A stretch of 64,000 nt of DNA from an uncultured Saprospiraceae bacterium (GTDB taxonomy: Bacteria; Bacteroidota; Bacteroidia; Chitinophagales; Saprospiraceae), in contig CALIAU010000013.1 of assembly GCA_938045585.1 (NCBI GenBank), positions 56,134 to 120,133 of the forward strand, given 5' to 3'. Below are positions 48,236 through 57,805 of the stretch, in pieces (the stretch's first letter is position 1; every line of letters begins with the position of its first letter). The notes beneath the pieces are model-generated. The model did no database searches. It was not told the DNA's origin and worked only from the letters and a program-made list of their open reading frames with translations. The position numbers and the translations under genes were made by a program.

Positions 48236-48916
48236 ATGAAATGGTTTATAAATTTTTTGACCTCAAGTATAGGTAAGAAGTTAGTGATGAGTCTTACAGG
48301 GCTTTTTCTAATTACCTTCCTTATTACTCACCTCATTGGAAACCTGCAATTGTTGTATAACGATGGCGGGGAATCCTTCAACAAGTATGCGAAATTCATG
48401 ACGAGCAATCCGCTCATCAAAATGATTTCATACGGCTTGTATTTTTTCATTATCCTACATACTGTCCAAGGACTTATGCTCTGGTTTGTTAACAAGAGCA
48501 AAAAGGGGACTACCTATGCAGTAAAGACAAAAGACAATGCAACTTGGGCTGCCAATAATATGGCTCTACTCGGGACCCTTGTCTTATTTTTCTTATTCAT
48601 ACACATGGGAGACTTCTGGTTGAAGATGAAAATGGATAAACTGGATATGGTGACCTATGATGGGGGAGAAGCAATCAAGGATTTATATGCACGTGTAAAT
48701 ATGGCCTTCAAGGAATTATGGATAGTGATTAGCTATCTAATTGGTTTAGTCGCGTTAGGCTTCCATTTGTCCCATGGCTTTTCATCGGCGTTTCAGACTC
48801 TGGGACTTCGACATAAAAAATATACCCCACTTATTAATGGATTAGGCTTAGCATACTCTATTCTTGTTCCATTAGCATTTGCAATCATTCCATTGTACAT
48901 ATACTTTAAAAATTAA
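48236..48916 (+). CDS. sdhC: Succinate dehydrogenase/fumarate reductase cytochrome b subunit
   Basis: 226 residues with five hydrophobic helices ([81 protein letters not shown]). Conserved His in helices 1 to 4 (ITHLIG, LHTVQG, IHMGD, HLSHG) would bind two hemes. A single five-helix diheme subunit is the type B arrangement found in Bacteroidota. It anchors SdhAB in the inner membrane and reduces menaquinone. The next gene starts two bases after its stop. Confidence 0.93.
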   Translation: MKWFINFLTSSIGKKLVMSLTGLFLITFLITHLIGNLQLLYNDGGESFNKYAKFMTSNPLIKMISYGLYFFIILHTVQGLMLWFVNKSKKGTTYAVKTKDNATWAANNMALLGTLVLFFLFIHMGDFWLKMKMDKLDMVTYDGGEAIKDLYARVNMAFKELWIVISYLIGLVALGFHLSHGFSSAFQTLGLRHKKYTPLINGLGLAYSILVPLAFAIIPLYIYFKN

Positions 48917-48918
48917 TT

Positions 48919-50913
48919 ATGGCTTTAGAAAATAAAGTACCACCAGGACCACTCTCAGAGAAATGGACAAAGTATAAGTCCACGATGAATCTCGTTGCTC
49001 CTAACAATAAAAGACGTATAGAAGTTATCGTTGTAGGAACAGGACTAGCCGGCGCTTCTGCAGCAGCTACTCTAGGAGAATTAGGCTATCAAGTAAAATG
49101 CTTTTGTTTCCACGATAGTCCAAGACGTGCACACAGTATTGCAGCACAGGGAGGAATTAATGCAGCCAAGAATTATCAAAATGATGGCGATAGCGTTTAC
49201 CGTTTATTCTATGATACCATCAAGGGAGGCGATTATAGATCCAGAGAAGCAAACGTACACAGACTTGCAGAAGCAAGTACAGAAATTATAGATCAGTGTG
49301 TTGCACAGGGTGTTCCCTTTGCAAGAGAGTATGGAGGATTATTAGCGAATAGATCTTTTGGAGGAGTGCAGGTCTCAAGAACATTTTATGCACGTGGACA
49401 GACAGGACAGCAACTCTTGCTAGGTGCCTACCAGGCCCTCAGTAGACAAATTGCCAAGGGTACCGTGAAGATGTATAATAGACATGAGATGCTAGACCTT
49501 GTGAAAGTAGATGGAAAGGCAAGAGGAATTATAGCACGTAACTTATTAACAGGAGAACTCGAACGTTTTGCTGCACACTCTGTAGTCTTAGGAACAGGAG
49601 GTTACGGGAATGTATATTATTTGAGTACTAATGCCATGGGATCCAATGTATCCGCAGCATGGAGAGCCGTAAGAAAAGGGGCGCTGATGGCCAACCCCTG
49701 CTTTACACAAATTCACCCAACCTGTATTCCAGTGTCAGGAGAATATCAATCTAAATTGACGTTGATGTCAGAATCTCTTAGAAATGATGGACGTGTCTGG
49801 GTGCCAAAATCTGTAGCAGATGCAGAGGCAATCCAAAGAGGAGAAAAAACAGCATTAGATATTCCTGAAGAAGACAGAGACTACTACCTCGAAAGAAGAT
49901 ATCCTGCCTTTGGAAACTTAGTGCCACGTGATGTTGCATCAAGAGCTGCCAAGGTAGCTTGTGATGAAGGGAAGGGCGTGAGTAAGACAGGACTCGCCGT
50001 ATATCTAGACTTTGCTTCAGCAATAATCCGTTACGGAAAATCTGAAGCCTTGACAACAGGTATCTCTAATCCTACCGAAGCAAAGATCAAAGAATTAGGG
50101 GAGGAGGTTGTTGCTAAAAAATATGGTAACCTATTCCAGATGTATGAGAAAATCACTGGAGAGAATCCATATAAGATGCCAATGAAAATTTATCCAGCGG
50201 TGCATTATACAATGGGCGGACTTTGGGTAGATTATAACCTAGAAACAAATGTGCCAGGACTCTTTGCCTTAGGAGAAGCTAACTTCTCTGATCATGGAGC
50301 AAATAGACTAGGAGCCTCAGCGCTCATGCAAGGACTTGCAGATGGCTATTTTGTTATTCCTTATACGATCGGTAGTTTCCTAGCAAACGAAATTAGAACG
50401 CCAGCGTTCAGTACCGATATGCCTGAGTTTGAACAAGCAGAAAATGATGTGGCAAACCGCATGGAGAAAATCATGAACATTCAAGGTGACCAATCTGTTG
50501 AAAGTTTTCACAGACGCCTAGGAAAAATTATGTGGGATCATTGTGGTATGTCTAGAAATGCTGAAGGACTAAAAGAAGGAAGACAAAAGATCAGAGCATT
50601 ACGTGAAGAATTTTATAGGGATGTCTTTGTACCAGGCCGTGCAGACGAATTTAATCCAGAATTAGAAAAGGCATTGCGGGTAGCTGACTTTTTAGAAATG
50701 GGAGAGGTCATGATACTAGATGCATTAGAACGTAATGAATCTTGTGGAGGACACTTTAGAGAAGAGTATAAATCAGAAGAAGGAGAGGCAAAGAGAAATG
50801 ATGCTGACTATACACATGTATCCGCATGGGAATGGGATGATACAAATCCTATCCTACACAAAGAGGCCTTAGAATTTGAAAACGTTGAATTAAAAACTAG
50901 AAGTTATAAATAA
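48919..50913 (+). CDS. sdhA: Succinate dehydrogenase/fumarate reductase flavoprotein subunit
   Basis: 664 residues, with a Rossmann motif at 39-49 ([11 protein letters not shown]), the His that carries covalent FAD (His 72 in [17 protein letters not shown]), the substrate-binding HPTCIP, and the C-terminal FAD motif ([20 protein letters not shown]). It oxidises succinate to fumarate in the citric acid cycle, or the reverse under anaerobic conditions. It lies between sdhC and sdhB in a standard sdhCAB operon. Confidence 0.97.
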   Translation: MALENKVPPGPLSEKWTKYKSTMNLVAPNNKRRIEVIVVGTGLAGASAAATLGELGYQVKCFCFHDSPRRAHSIAAQGGINAAKNYQNDGDSVYRLFYDTIKGGDYRSREANVHRLAEASTEIIDQCVAQGVPFAREYGGLLANRSFGGVQVSRTFYARGQTGQQLLLGAYQALSRQIAKGTVKMYNRHEMLDLVKVDGKARGIIARNLLTGELERFAAHSVVLGTGGYGNVYYLSTNAMGSNVSAAWRAVRKGALMANPCFTQIHPTCIPVSGEYQSKLTLMSESLRNDGRVWVPKSVADAEAIQRGEKTALDIPEEDRDYYLERRYPAFGNLVPRDVASRAAKVACDEGKGVSKTGLAVYLDFASAIIRYGKSEALTTGISNPTEAKIKELGEEVVAKKYGNLFQMYEKITGENPYKMPMKIYPAVHYTMGGLWVDYNLETNVPGLFALGEANFSDHGANRLGASALMQGLADGYFVIPYTIGSFLANEIRTPAFSTDMPEFEQAENDVANRMEKIMNIQGDQSVESFHRRLGKIMWDHCGMSRNAEGLKEGRQKIRALREEFYRDVFVPGRADEFNPELEKALRVADFLEMGEVMILDALERNESCGGHFREEYKSEEGEAKRNDADYTHVSAWEWDDTNPILHKEALEFENVELKTRSYK

Positions 50914-50937
50914 GTTGACTTTTAAATCCATACTGTT

Positions 50938-51684
50938 ATGAAATTACATTTAAAAATTTGGAGACAAAAAACATCGACAGCAACAGGAAGCTATGAAACG
51001 CATACAGTAGAAGCGGACGAACATATGTCTTTCCTAGAAATGCTAGACGTGTTAAATGAGCAACTTATTTCAGAAAAGAAAGATCCTGTTGCCTTTGAAC
51101 ATGATTGTAGAGAGGGTATCTGTGGTGCGTGTAGCATGGTCATTGATGGCCGTCCACATGGTCCGCAGAACGGAACAACTACCTGCCAGTTGCATATGCG
51201 TGCATACAAAGAAAATGATACGATAACAATCGAACCATTCAGAGTAGGTGCTTTCCCAGTGGTAAAAGACTTAGTAGTAGAACGTTCTTCCTTTGATAGA
51301 ATTATACAAGCGGGCGGATACGTTTCTGTAAATACAGGACAGGCACAGGATGCAAATGCAACACCTATTGAAGGTGGTATTGCAGCAGAAGCTTTTGATG
51401 CCGCTACCTGCATAGGCTGTGGTGCATGTGCAGCTGCGTGTCCAAATGGATCTGCGATGTTGTTTACCTCAGCAAAAGTAAACCACCTCGCAAAATTACC
51501 GCAGGGCCAGGTAGAGCATAAAAAGCGAGTACAAAGTATGGTTGCCCAAATGGACAAAGAAGGATTTGGTTTCTGCTCTAATGTAAAAGCCTGTGAGGTA
51601 GAATGTCCCAAGGAGATTTCAACAGAGAATATTGCAGCATTAAATAGAGCTTATATTTCGTCGATGTTTACTACCAGCGATTAA
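50938..51684 (+). CDS. sdhB: Succinate dehydrogenase/fumarate reductase iron-sulfur subunit
   Basis: 248 residues. The N-terminal ferredoxin domain binds a [2Fe-2S] cluster with Cys 57, 62, 65 and 83 (CREGICGAC, TTCQLH). The C-terminal domain carries CIGCGACAAACPNG and CSNVKACEVECPKE, ligands for the [4Fe-4S] and [3Fe-4S] clusters. It passes electrons from FAD to the heme subunit. It lies 24 bases after sdhA and ends the operon. Confidence 0.97.
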   Translation: MKLHLKIWRQKTSTATGSYETHTVEADEHMSFLEMLDVLNEQLISEKKDPVAFEHDCREGICGACSMVIDGRPHGPQNGTTTCQLHMRAYKENDTITIEPFRVGAFPVVKDLVVERSSFDRIIQAGGYVSVNTGQAQDANATPIEGGIAAEAFDAATCIGCGACAAACPNGSAMLFTSAKVNHLAKLPQGQVEHKKRVQSMVAQMDKEGFGFCSNVKACEVECPKEISTENIAALNRAYISSMFTTSD

Positions 51685-51796
51685 TTCGTTAATACAAGCA
51701 AGAAAAAATAGCCTTATCGATTACGGCTAGACGACGTATGCATAATAATTAGCTCAAATAAATAAGGAGTCTAGAGCTATTTTGAGCGATTTGGCT

Positions 51797-51804
51797 TAGA
51801 TTTG
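51797..51804 (+). promoter_or_regulatory. Possible -7 promoter element (TAGATTTG)
   Basis: TAGATTTG fits TAnnTTTG but is only 7 bases before the first ATG of the barrel gene, and the nearest TTTG (51781) is 12 bases upstream instead of 19-21. If real, the transcript would be almost leaderless or would start translation at the second ATG (51815). Confidence 0.3.
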
Positions 51805-51811
51805 TCAGGCG

Positions 51812-52456
51812 ATGATGAGAATATTAACATCTTTCATTTTATTATTTGTCTTTTTGAGCACGCAGTCCCTTGCCCAGGTGCGCCTAGGTGTAAAGGCGAG
51901 TATCACTGTTCCCTTCTCAAAAAATCAACTCATCCAGTATGATGACTTTGATGACTATTTAGTCTATGATGTCAAGGTCCTTCAGCAAAATGTCTCCCCA
52001 GAGTTTGGTTTGATAGGATTCTATTCAAACAAACTACTATTTCTACAAGGAGAGGCTCTCTATAAAAAGGTAGAAACAGATTTTGAAATTACGAGCTACG
52101 TACTAGATGATGTCGTTCTCCCAAGAGAAAGAAAAGAAACATCCTACCTCAGCTTTCCTATTAACGCTGGCGTAATTATAAACGAGACCTACAAGCTTGG
52201 ATTTGGTCCTGTCTTTTCAGTTATAATAGATGATACTTTTATACTTGAAAATGTAGAAAATTTTGAAGAGAGACAGAGTAAAATAGAAAAAGGATTCAGC
52301 TTTAGTTTCGGTGTATTAGTACGCCGCCTCCACTTTGACCTCCGCTACGAATCTCGCTTTGACGGAGTTGCAGAAGATTTTTATTTCAGAGACACAAGAC
52401 AGGGTTTTAGACAACGACCTGGCTATTTAAGTTTTGGTGTAGGCTTGGTGCTGTAA
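51812..52456 (+). CDS. PorT-like outer-membrane beta-barrel protein
   Basis: 214 residues with a signal peptide (TSFILLFVFLSTQSLAQ) and alternating amphipathic strands (VRLGVKASITVPFS, PEFGLIGFYSNKLLFLQGEA, LSFPINAGVIINETYKLGFG, LHFDLRYESRF) ending in YLSFGVGLVL. The pattern fits the small eight-stranded PorT/OmpA-like barrels of Bacteroidota. No specific function. ATG codons at 51812 and 51815 are both possible starts. Confidence 0.75.
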   Translation: MMRILTSFILLFVFLSTQSLAQVRLGVKASITVPFSKNQLIQYDDFDDYLVYDVKVLQQNVSPEFGLIGFYSNKLLFLQGEALYKKVETDFEITSYVLDDVVLPRERKETSYLSFPINAGVIINETYKLGFGPVFSVIIDDTFILENVENFEERQSKIEKGFSFSFGVLVRRLHFDLRYESRFDGVAEDFYFRDTRQGFRQRPGYLSFGVGLVL

Positions 52457-52805
52457 TCAGAAGTGATTTTTCGCCTTTGGCGAAGGGTTCGTGCTGCGCT
52501 GGTTTCACGGTTTCCTGGTTTCTGCTGCGCTGGTATCATGGTTTTTTCGCCTTTGGCGAAGGGTGTCACGACTTGAATGTTGTTCCTTGGATGGTAGGCA
52601 ACCGTCCTTAGGAAAGAGATAATGCACTCTAGTGCGTATGGGGATGAAAAGAGAGAGACTTGTTCAGGACTAACAAACCAGCGAAGCGAAAACCTGCCTT
52701 CCAAGGAACGCAGGCAGGCCATAATACCCTCGCCTTTGGCGAAAAACCATAAAAACCAGCATCTCTCCGTCTAACGTCTAACGTCTAAAGTCTCCCCCTC
52801 CCAAA
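52457..52805. repeat. Repeat mosaic between convergent barrel genes (349 bases)
   Basis: It contains three copies of the palindrome ttcgcctttggcgaa (52470-52484, 52546-52560, and a shorter form at 52731-52742). It also has ctgctgcgctggt words (about 52499 and 52522), a copy of cctgccttccaaggaacgca at 52693-52728, and tandem gtctaac heptamers (about 52769-52790). Frames crossing it are artefacts; no gene seen. Confidence 0.75.
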
Positions 52806-53501
52806 CTAATCCACATAAATCACCTCCCGCAAAAACTTCATACCAAAGGTAAGTTCTAGCGTAAGGTTTCTAATGCTTCGTTCTTGTAGAGTCATCGTCT
52901 GCCCGTTAAAGGGATTAATGACATTGGGAATTGCATTCTGCTGATATTGTAGCGAGATGTCTGGACTGATCGTGAGTTCTATAAAAGGCACAGAAAATTT
53001 ACTGGAACCAAATTCGATACCACCACCGAAGCTTAGGCCATAATTAAACTTGCGTACAAATTCATCGATAGGGTAGAAGAGGGAATTAAAACGTTCAAAG
53101 TTCTCGAGATTTGTATTTATGGTATACTCGCCACGTACTCCAAAGTGGTAATAAAATGCCTTTGACTCAGTTCTGTTTATTCTTTTCTTGACACCTAGGG
53201 CCAGCGCTAAATTATTAAACTGGAAATTCTGATCTGCTGAGAACGAACTGAATATGTCGAAGACACGCACACCACTTCCACGCTTATGAAAACCTAGCTG
53301 TGCATATAAGGAACCATTATCTTCTGGGTCTAATGTTTCTATGAATACCGCACCATGATAGGCAAATAGGGGATCTCTTTCTAAATTATTCCACTGTTGA
53401 ATAGCAATTGTTCCACCTGCCTTGGGTCCAAAGTGAAAACTCTGTGCCTGCAGACTTGCTACAGTAAGAATGCTAATTACTAAGAGTAAGAGATTACGCA
53501 T
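52806..53501 (-). CDS. PorT-like outer-membrane beta-barrel protein
   Basis: 231 residues with a signal peptide (MRNLLLLVISILTVASLQAQ) and barrel-type strands (FHFGPKAGGTIAIQQW, GSLYAQLGFHKRGSGVRVF, LALALGVKKRI, FNYGLSFGGGIEFGSS) ending in TLELTFGMKFLREVIYVD. It resembles the PorT family like the convergent gene at 51812, but sequence identity by eye is low, so this is not an obvious recent duplication. Function unknown. Confidence 0.75.
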   Translation of the reverse strand: MRNLLLLVISILTVASLQAQSFHFGPKAGGTIAIQQWNNLERDPLFAYHGAVFIETLDPEDNGSLYAQLGFHKRGSGVRVFDIFSSFSADQNFQFNNLALALGVKKRINRTESKAFYYHFGVRGEYTINTNLENFERFNSLFYPIDEFVRKFNYGLSFGGGIEFGSSKFSVPFIELTISPDISLQYQQNAIPNVINPFNGQTMTLQERSIRNLTLELTFGMKFLREVIYVD

Positions 53502-53563
53502 TATTCTATTTTTTTGCCAAAATAATGAAAATTATTTTAGAAGGTCTTCTCAAAATGAGTCTG

Positions 53564-53629
53564 TAGGTAGAGCCTATATCCTTCGCATAAGTGGTAGGAA
53601 TGATAGGCTCTGCCTAGTCCCGCAGGGAC
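53564..53629. repeat. Two adjacent hairpins
   Basis: A 14-bp stem (taggtagagcctat with ataggctctgccta; one position pairs G-U in RNA) encloses a 25-base loop at 53564-53616. It is followed at once by a perfect small hairpin gtccc-gca-gggac (53617-53629). They lie between two minus-strand genes, after the peptidoglycan hydrolase gene in the direction of transcription, and could end its transcript. Confidence 0.65.
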
Positions 53630-53717
53630 CGAACGCATGTGGAGTCATGGATGGCACGACCCCAGCGCTTGCCTTGCAAGTGTGCAGGGATATGCCCATA
53701 TAATTTCCTAAGAAATA

Positions 53718-54680
53718 CTAGTCGTTTAAGAAGACCTCATCCTGCAGACCCTCCATAGGGAAACGGATAAATTTAGGTCGACGATCTGTTCTACTGATAC
53801 CCTTTAATTTTATCAACTCACCGATCAAGGGTTCAGAACCCTTAGGCATTCTATTTTTTGCATAGAGCATGTCCAGTTCTATTCTGTACATCCGTGCAAT
53901 ATCTTTCATGCTATCACCCTCCTTCACATGATGATACATTCTGTCTCTATCTATTTTTCGCTTAGTGCGTCTGCGCTTACTTTCTCCTACACGACTCTGT
54001 CGCTTTGTTTTTTCCTCTACAACTTCTGTATTTTCTATAGGTGATTGAGGAGCTGTATTTTCTACCTGCATTCCTGTACTTGCAGTCGCATTATCAATTG
54101 AATTTTGTTCTGCAGTAGGAGTAGTCTGTGCAATCACCTCTTGTTGTGGAGCCCCCATGTGATCAAAACGATGGAGTTCATATTTCTCAATAATCATAAT
54201 GAGTTTAGTCGGATATTTTTTATCCGTTGCATAGCCCTTCTCGCGGAGACCATGTGCCCAGTTACGATAATCTGTACGGTCGTAGTTAAACAAACTACTA
54301 TAGCGCGATCTGTTTACAAGAAATTCTGAATGCGCGATGTAGGACTCGCTCGGATTATCATAGCCTCTGAAGCAACTCTTAATCAATTCCCCTTGCGCGT
54401 TTCTATCATCATCATGTTTATAGTACGTTCCCCCTGTCCAATCACTCGCACACTTGATCCCAAAATGATTATTTGCAGATCTCGCTAGATCACTGCGGCC
54501 CCAGTCCGATTCGAGTAGCCCCTGCGCTAGTTTTATACTTGCAGGAATCCCCGTCCTATGCATTTCCGAAATCGCAATATCCTTATATGTATTAATATAA
54601 GCATCCGCTAATTCACCACTAGATGGAGTAAATACACTTGCTACGAAGAGGAAGAAGATATACGAAATAGATAATTTCAT
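53718..54680 (-). CDS. Peptidoglycan hydrolase: glucosaminidase domain plus LysM-like domain
   Basis: 320 residues. A signal peptide (SYIFFLFVASVFTPSSG) is followed by a glucosaminidase (FlgJ/Auto-type) domain at about 25-175 with the probable catalytic Glu 57 (AQGLLESDWGRS), NNHFGIKC and the C-terminal HGLREKGYATDKKYPTKL. A Thr/Glu/Lys linker leads to a LysM-like domain at about 255-300 (YHHVKEGDSMKDIARMYRIE). The enzyme would cut glycan strands in the periplasm during growth or division. Confidence 0.9.
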   Translation of the reverse strand: MKLSISYIFFLFVASVFTPSSGELADAYINTYKDIAISEMHRTGIPASIKLAQGLLESDWGRSDLARSANNHFGIKCASDWTGGTYYKHDDDRNAQGELIKSCFRGYDNPSESYIAHSEFLVNRSRYSSLFNYDRTDYRNWAHGLREKGYATDKKYPTKLIMIIEKYELHRFDHMGAPQQEVIAQTTPTAEQNSIDNATASTGMQVENTAPQSPIENTEVVEEKTKRQSRVGESKRRRTKRKIDRDRMYHHVKEGDSMKDIARMYRIELDMLYAKNRMPKGSEPLIGELIKLKGISRTDRRPKFIRFPMEGLQDEVFLND

Positions 54681-55106
54681 GACCTTAGGTTATTGTTATG
54701 GTAATTAAAACACATTATGCATTTCTGTAATATGTATCTATCAAATATGCTGCCAATCTTTAAGAATCGTGCAGTCCTGCCTATCTGATAGAGCATTGTA
54801 GCTTCTTTTCTAGGGCGTGCCCCTTTCTTCCGCGTACACTCCAGAAAGGGTCGGAGTATTACAGCCTGCCTGCGTGCGCAAGCAGGCAGGGCTCGCTCTA
54901 AAAAATACAGAATAATTTGATCAGCTATGTACTTAGTGTAACGCATAAAACGCTGGAACTTGTACTTCTAATTTATTTTATATAATTTTACTAGCATTCC
55001 GACCTTAGACTACTCTAACTGAGTTGTTCAGTTGCTATCTTGACGTTTTTAAAAATTCCTATGTGGGCGCAGTATATCCTGTTGCCAATACTCAAAATGT
55101 TTGACT
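54681..55106. repeat. Divergent intergenic region with palindromes (426 bases)
   Basis: It holds a GC-rich block resembling that at 42159 (gggcgtgcccc at about 54813, then cagaaagggtcggag) and a copy of the dispersed palindrome at 54866-54889 (arms ctgcctgc/gcaggcag). The rest is AT-rich and must hold the promoters of the two divergent peptidoglycan genes, but no consensus pair was found. A frame at 54677-54946 is not supported as a gene. Confidence 0.65.
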
Positions 55107-56009
55107 ATGAAACTCTCATTCTTTGGATTTATTACTGGTTGTGTAGCCTGCTTTATTTTACTTGTCTCCTTTGACAAGGTAGATGAGGTAAGAGAAGTAG
55201 TGGCCAATTATATTCCACTACCGCAAACTGTAAAAGCGGTTAAGACCTCAAAGGTCTTTGATTTTGCCGGAGAATCTGTACCACAAACTTCAGACAGCAG
55301 AGAGCGCCTAGATAAGCAGTTGCTTAAAAATGCATATTGGCATTCTAGCACGGTACTCTATCTTAAGCGGGCAAATAGATACTTCCCTATGATAGAAAGA
55401 ATCTTAGCGGAAAACGGAATTCCTTCAGACTTTAAATACCTAGCAGTCGCCGAGAGTGGACTTGAAAATGCAAAGTCACATGCTGGCGCCCAAGGCTTCT
55501 GGCAGTTTATGAAAGCTGCTGGAAAACAATACGGATTAGAAATCTATTCTGAAGTGGACGAACGCTATCACGTAGAAAAATCTACACGTGCAGCAGCAAA
55601 ATATATTAACTATCTACACAATCGTTTCGGAACATGGACGGATGCAGCAGCTGCATACAATGTAGGCCCTACTGCCTATGCCAAAGCGCTCAAGAAACAA
55701 AAGATGGATTCCTACTACGACCTGAATCTAAATAAAGAAACGGGAGAATATGTCTTCCGTATTATTGCCATCAAAGAAATTATGTCCAATCCAGAATCCT
55801 TTGGCTTCTACGTAGACCATGAGGACCTTTATCCTCCCTTTGATGATACCTACCCAGTTATTATCGATAAAACCGTGTCTAACCTAGGCCAGTTTGCAAA
55901 GGATAATGGCATCAGCTATCGCATGCTCAAATATTACAACCCCTGGTTAAGAGAGGGAAAATTGACGGTGAAGTCTAATACGTATACGGTTCAGATTCCG
56001 AGGAGATAG
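55107..56009 (+). CDS. Lytic transglycosylase (MltD-like, SLT domain)
   Basis: The frame can start at a TTG (55101), but the ATG at 55107 is two codons later and preferred. A hydrophobic N-terminal segment (FFGFITGCVACFILLVSF) is a signal or anchor. The SLT domain (about 85-240) has the catalytic Glu 116 in YLAVAESGLEN, then AGAQGFWQFM and AAAAYNVGPTAY. A C-terminal stretch (YPVIIDKTVSNLGQFA, ISYRMLKYYNPWL) resembles one LysM repeat. It would cleave peptidoglycan with formation of anhydro-muropeptides. It is divergent from the glucosaminidase gene. Confidence 0.9.
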   Translation: MKLSFFGFITGCVACFILLVSFDKVDEVREVVANYIPLPQTVKAVKTSKVFDFAGESVPQTSDSRERLDKQLLKNAYWHSSTVLYLKRANRYFPMIERILAENGIPSDFKYLAVAESGLENAKSHAGAQGFWQFMKAAGKQYGLEIYSEVDERYHVEKSTRAAAKYINYLHNRFGTWTDAAAAYNVGPTAYAKALKKQKMDSYYDLNLNKETGEYVFRIIAIKEIMSNPESFGFYVDHEDLYPPFDDTYPVIIDKTVSNLGQFAKDNGISYRMLKYYNPWLREGKLTVKSNTYTVQIPRR

Positions 56010-56200
56010 TCTTTAGACGCTAGACACTAGACGCTAGATTAAGATGAAGAGACGGAGAGCCTGCCTGCTTGCGCACGCAGGCAGGACGGAGGGATGAAGA
56101 GATGAGCGACGTGTTCAGAATTTTGAAACCTGCCGCGAAACCAGCGCAGCGGAAACCACGAAACCTGCCTTCCAAGGAACGCAGGCAGGCCATGACTCCC
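56010..56200. repeat. Mosaic of dispersed repeats after the transglycosylase gene
   Basis: From left: tandem tagacgctagacac words, an inverted copy of the dispersed palindrome at 56061-56084 (the exact reverse complement of the copies at 36602 and 54866), the word aaaccagcgcagcggaaacc, and a copy of cctgccttccaaggaacgca (56164-56200). It leads directly into the tandem array at 56201. Confidence 0.75.
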
Positions 56201-56381
56201 TTCGCCAACGGCGAACACCAGTGCGCAGCACGAAGACCCTTCGCCAAAGGCGAACGCACCAGTGTGCAGCACGGAAACCCTTCGCCAAAGGCGAACACAC
56301 CAGTGCGCAGCACGAAAACCCTTCGCCAACGGCGAACCCCAAGTGCGCAGCACGAAAACCCTTCGCCAACGGCGAACCCCC
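56201..56381. repeat. Tandem array: five 39-41-base units with a ttcgcc-nnn-ggcgaa palindrome
   Basis: Five units start at 56201, 56240, 56281, 56322 and 56362. Each begins with ttcgccaa(c/a)ggcgaa, a short hairpin, followed by cnccagtgcgcagcacgaaa-like sequence. The palindrome is conserved while its centre changes (caac or caaa), and spacing varies by one or two bases. It is not a CRISPR: the intervening parts are repeats themselves. Long frames through it on both strands reflect the periodicity. Confidence 0.85.
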
Positions 56382-56431
56382 TTGAATTATGAAAGCCAAA
56401 ATATATTTTGTAGCTTTTTAAAAAAAAGCGA

Positions 56432-57583
56432 ATGACCCTTTTTACACATCTAGAATGTCATGAATGCGGAGCGCATTATGATCCTAAGCAACTGCAAAGG
56501 TTTTGCCCTGTAGATAATCAACCCTTGGAGGCTAAGTACGATTGTAAAAAGGCGCCCGACAAAAATGTGCTTAAGGATAGGTCTTGGGATATGTGGCGAT
56601 ACCGTGAAATGCTACCTGTCTTTGATGATGCGCATATCGTTTCGCTGGGTGAAGGGATGTCCCCCTTACTGCAGGCCAATAATTTGGACTATGGTTTTTC
56701 TAATCTATATATCAAGGATGAGGGCCAGAACCCTACCGGTTCGTTTAAGGCGCGTGGTCTTTCTATGGCCATTTCCAAGGCTAAAGAATTAGGAGTCAAA
56801 GTATCTTCCATCCCTACTGCCGGAAATGCTGGTTCAGCGTTGAGTGCCTACGGTGCAAAGGCAGGTATGACCATTCACGCTTATATGCCTAAACAAACAC
56901 CCGAGGTGTTCCAAATAGACTGCGGGATTACGGGTGCCAAAGTAAATACCATTGAAGGAAACATCAGTGATGCAGGTAAACAGATGCGTGCAGACATGCA
57001 GGACGATTGGTGGGATGTGACTACTTTAAAAGAACCCTATCGTCTTGAAGGAAAGAAAACAATGGGTTATGAGATTGCCGAACAAATGCAATGGAAACTA
57101 CCGGATGTCATACTCTACCCAACAGGTGGCGGCACAGGATTAATCGGTATATGGAAAGCCTTCAAAGAGATGTTAGAAATGGGATGGATTGAAGATATCC
57201 CTACCCGCATGGTTGCTGTACAGATTGAACAATGTAATCCTATAGTGCAAGCCTTCGAAAATAATGACTCGGGATCCTTTCCCTACGAAAACCCTGGCGT
57301 TACCATTGCAAACGGATTGCGCGTTCCCCATGCCTTTGGACATAAACTGATTCTAAAAACACTCTATGAAAGCAAGGGCACTGCCATCGATGTCAGCGAT
57401 GAAGAAATGCACAGAGGTATTTCCGAATTAGCAAAAGCGGAGGGATTGTTTGTTTCTCCAGAAGGTGCTGCCGTTTGGGAGGCTGCAAAAAAATTACTAG
57501 ACCAAGGATGGATAAAAGAAGAAGAATCTGTCGTGCTCTTGAACACTGGCTCAGCCTATAAGTATATTGAAAACATGCGATAG
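56432..57583 (+). CDS. thrC: Threonine synthase
   Basis: 383 residues. An N-terminal zinc-ribbon-like part (Cys 9, 12, 25 and 38) precedes a fold type II PLP enzyme domain with the cofactor Lys 106 (NPTGSFKARG), a Gly-rich phosphate loop (PTGGGTGLIGIW) and SIPTAGNAGSALSAYGAKAG. It converts O-phosphohomoserine to threonine. A related PLP lyase such as a cysteate synthase is less likely, because the zinc-ribbon start and motif order fit threonine synthase. No other threonine pathway genes are adjacent. Confidence 0.88.
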   Translation: MTLFTHLECHECGAHYDPKQLQRFCPVDNQPLEAKYDCKKAPDKNVLKDRSWDMWRYREMLPVFDDAHIVSLGEGMSPLLQANNLDYGFSNLYIKDEGQNPTGSFKARGLSMAISKAKELGVKVSSIPTAGNAGSALSAYGAKAGMTIHAYMPKQTPEVFQIDCGITGAKVNTIEGNISDAGKQMRADMQDDWWDVTTLKEPYRLEGKKTMGYEIAEQMQWKLPDVILYPTGGGTGLIGIWKAFKEMLEMGWIEDIPTRMVAVQIEQCNPIVQAFENNDSGSFPYENPGVTIANGLRVPHAFGHKLILKTLYESKGTAIDVSDEEMHRGISELAKAEGLFVSPEGAAVWEAAKKLLDQGWIKEEESVVLLNTGSAYKYIENMR

Positions 57584-57805
57584 TTCGCCGAAGGCGAACG
57601 GTTTCTGCTTCGCTGGTTTCATGGTATCCGTCCTGCGGACTGGTGTCATGGTTTGGTTATGGTAAATGGAATCTGAAAGCTATTTTGGAATGGAGTAAGC
57701 ATCGGCTTGCACATTATTGGTATAATAAACCAAGACACCAGGATGCCAAGATACCAAGACACCAACACTAAACCAGCGTAGCGGAAACCCATTTTGCCCC
57801 TTGGG
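57584..57805. repeat. Repeat mosaic between convergent thrC and metal-transport genes
   Basis: A palindrome ttcgccgaaggcgaa starts directly after the thrC stop (57584-57598). Then come cttcgctggtttcatgg, a gtcc-tgc-ggac palindrome (about 57630), an imprecise tandem of aagacacc/aagatacc octamers (about 57728-57763) and aaaccagcgtagcggaaacc. No gene seen; in particular no transporter permease. Confidence 0.7.

Noticed and set aside
52423..52722. Minus-strand frame of 99 residues in the mosaic between barrel genes
   Set aside because: It consists of palindromic words shared with other intergenic regions and overlaps the end of a well-supported barrel gene.
56201..56381. Possible CRISPR array
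   Set aside because: The sequence between the palindromes is itself repeated in every unit, so there are no unique spacers, and no cas genes are present.
56020..56399. Several overlapping frames with internal peptide repeats
   Set aside because: The 40-base period of the tandem array opens frames on both strands; the peptides are repeats of the array only.
57584..57805. A hidden permease fragment downstream of the metal ABC ATPase gene
   Set aside because: The gap is 222 bases of repeat words in all frames, with no hydrophobic helical coding sequence.
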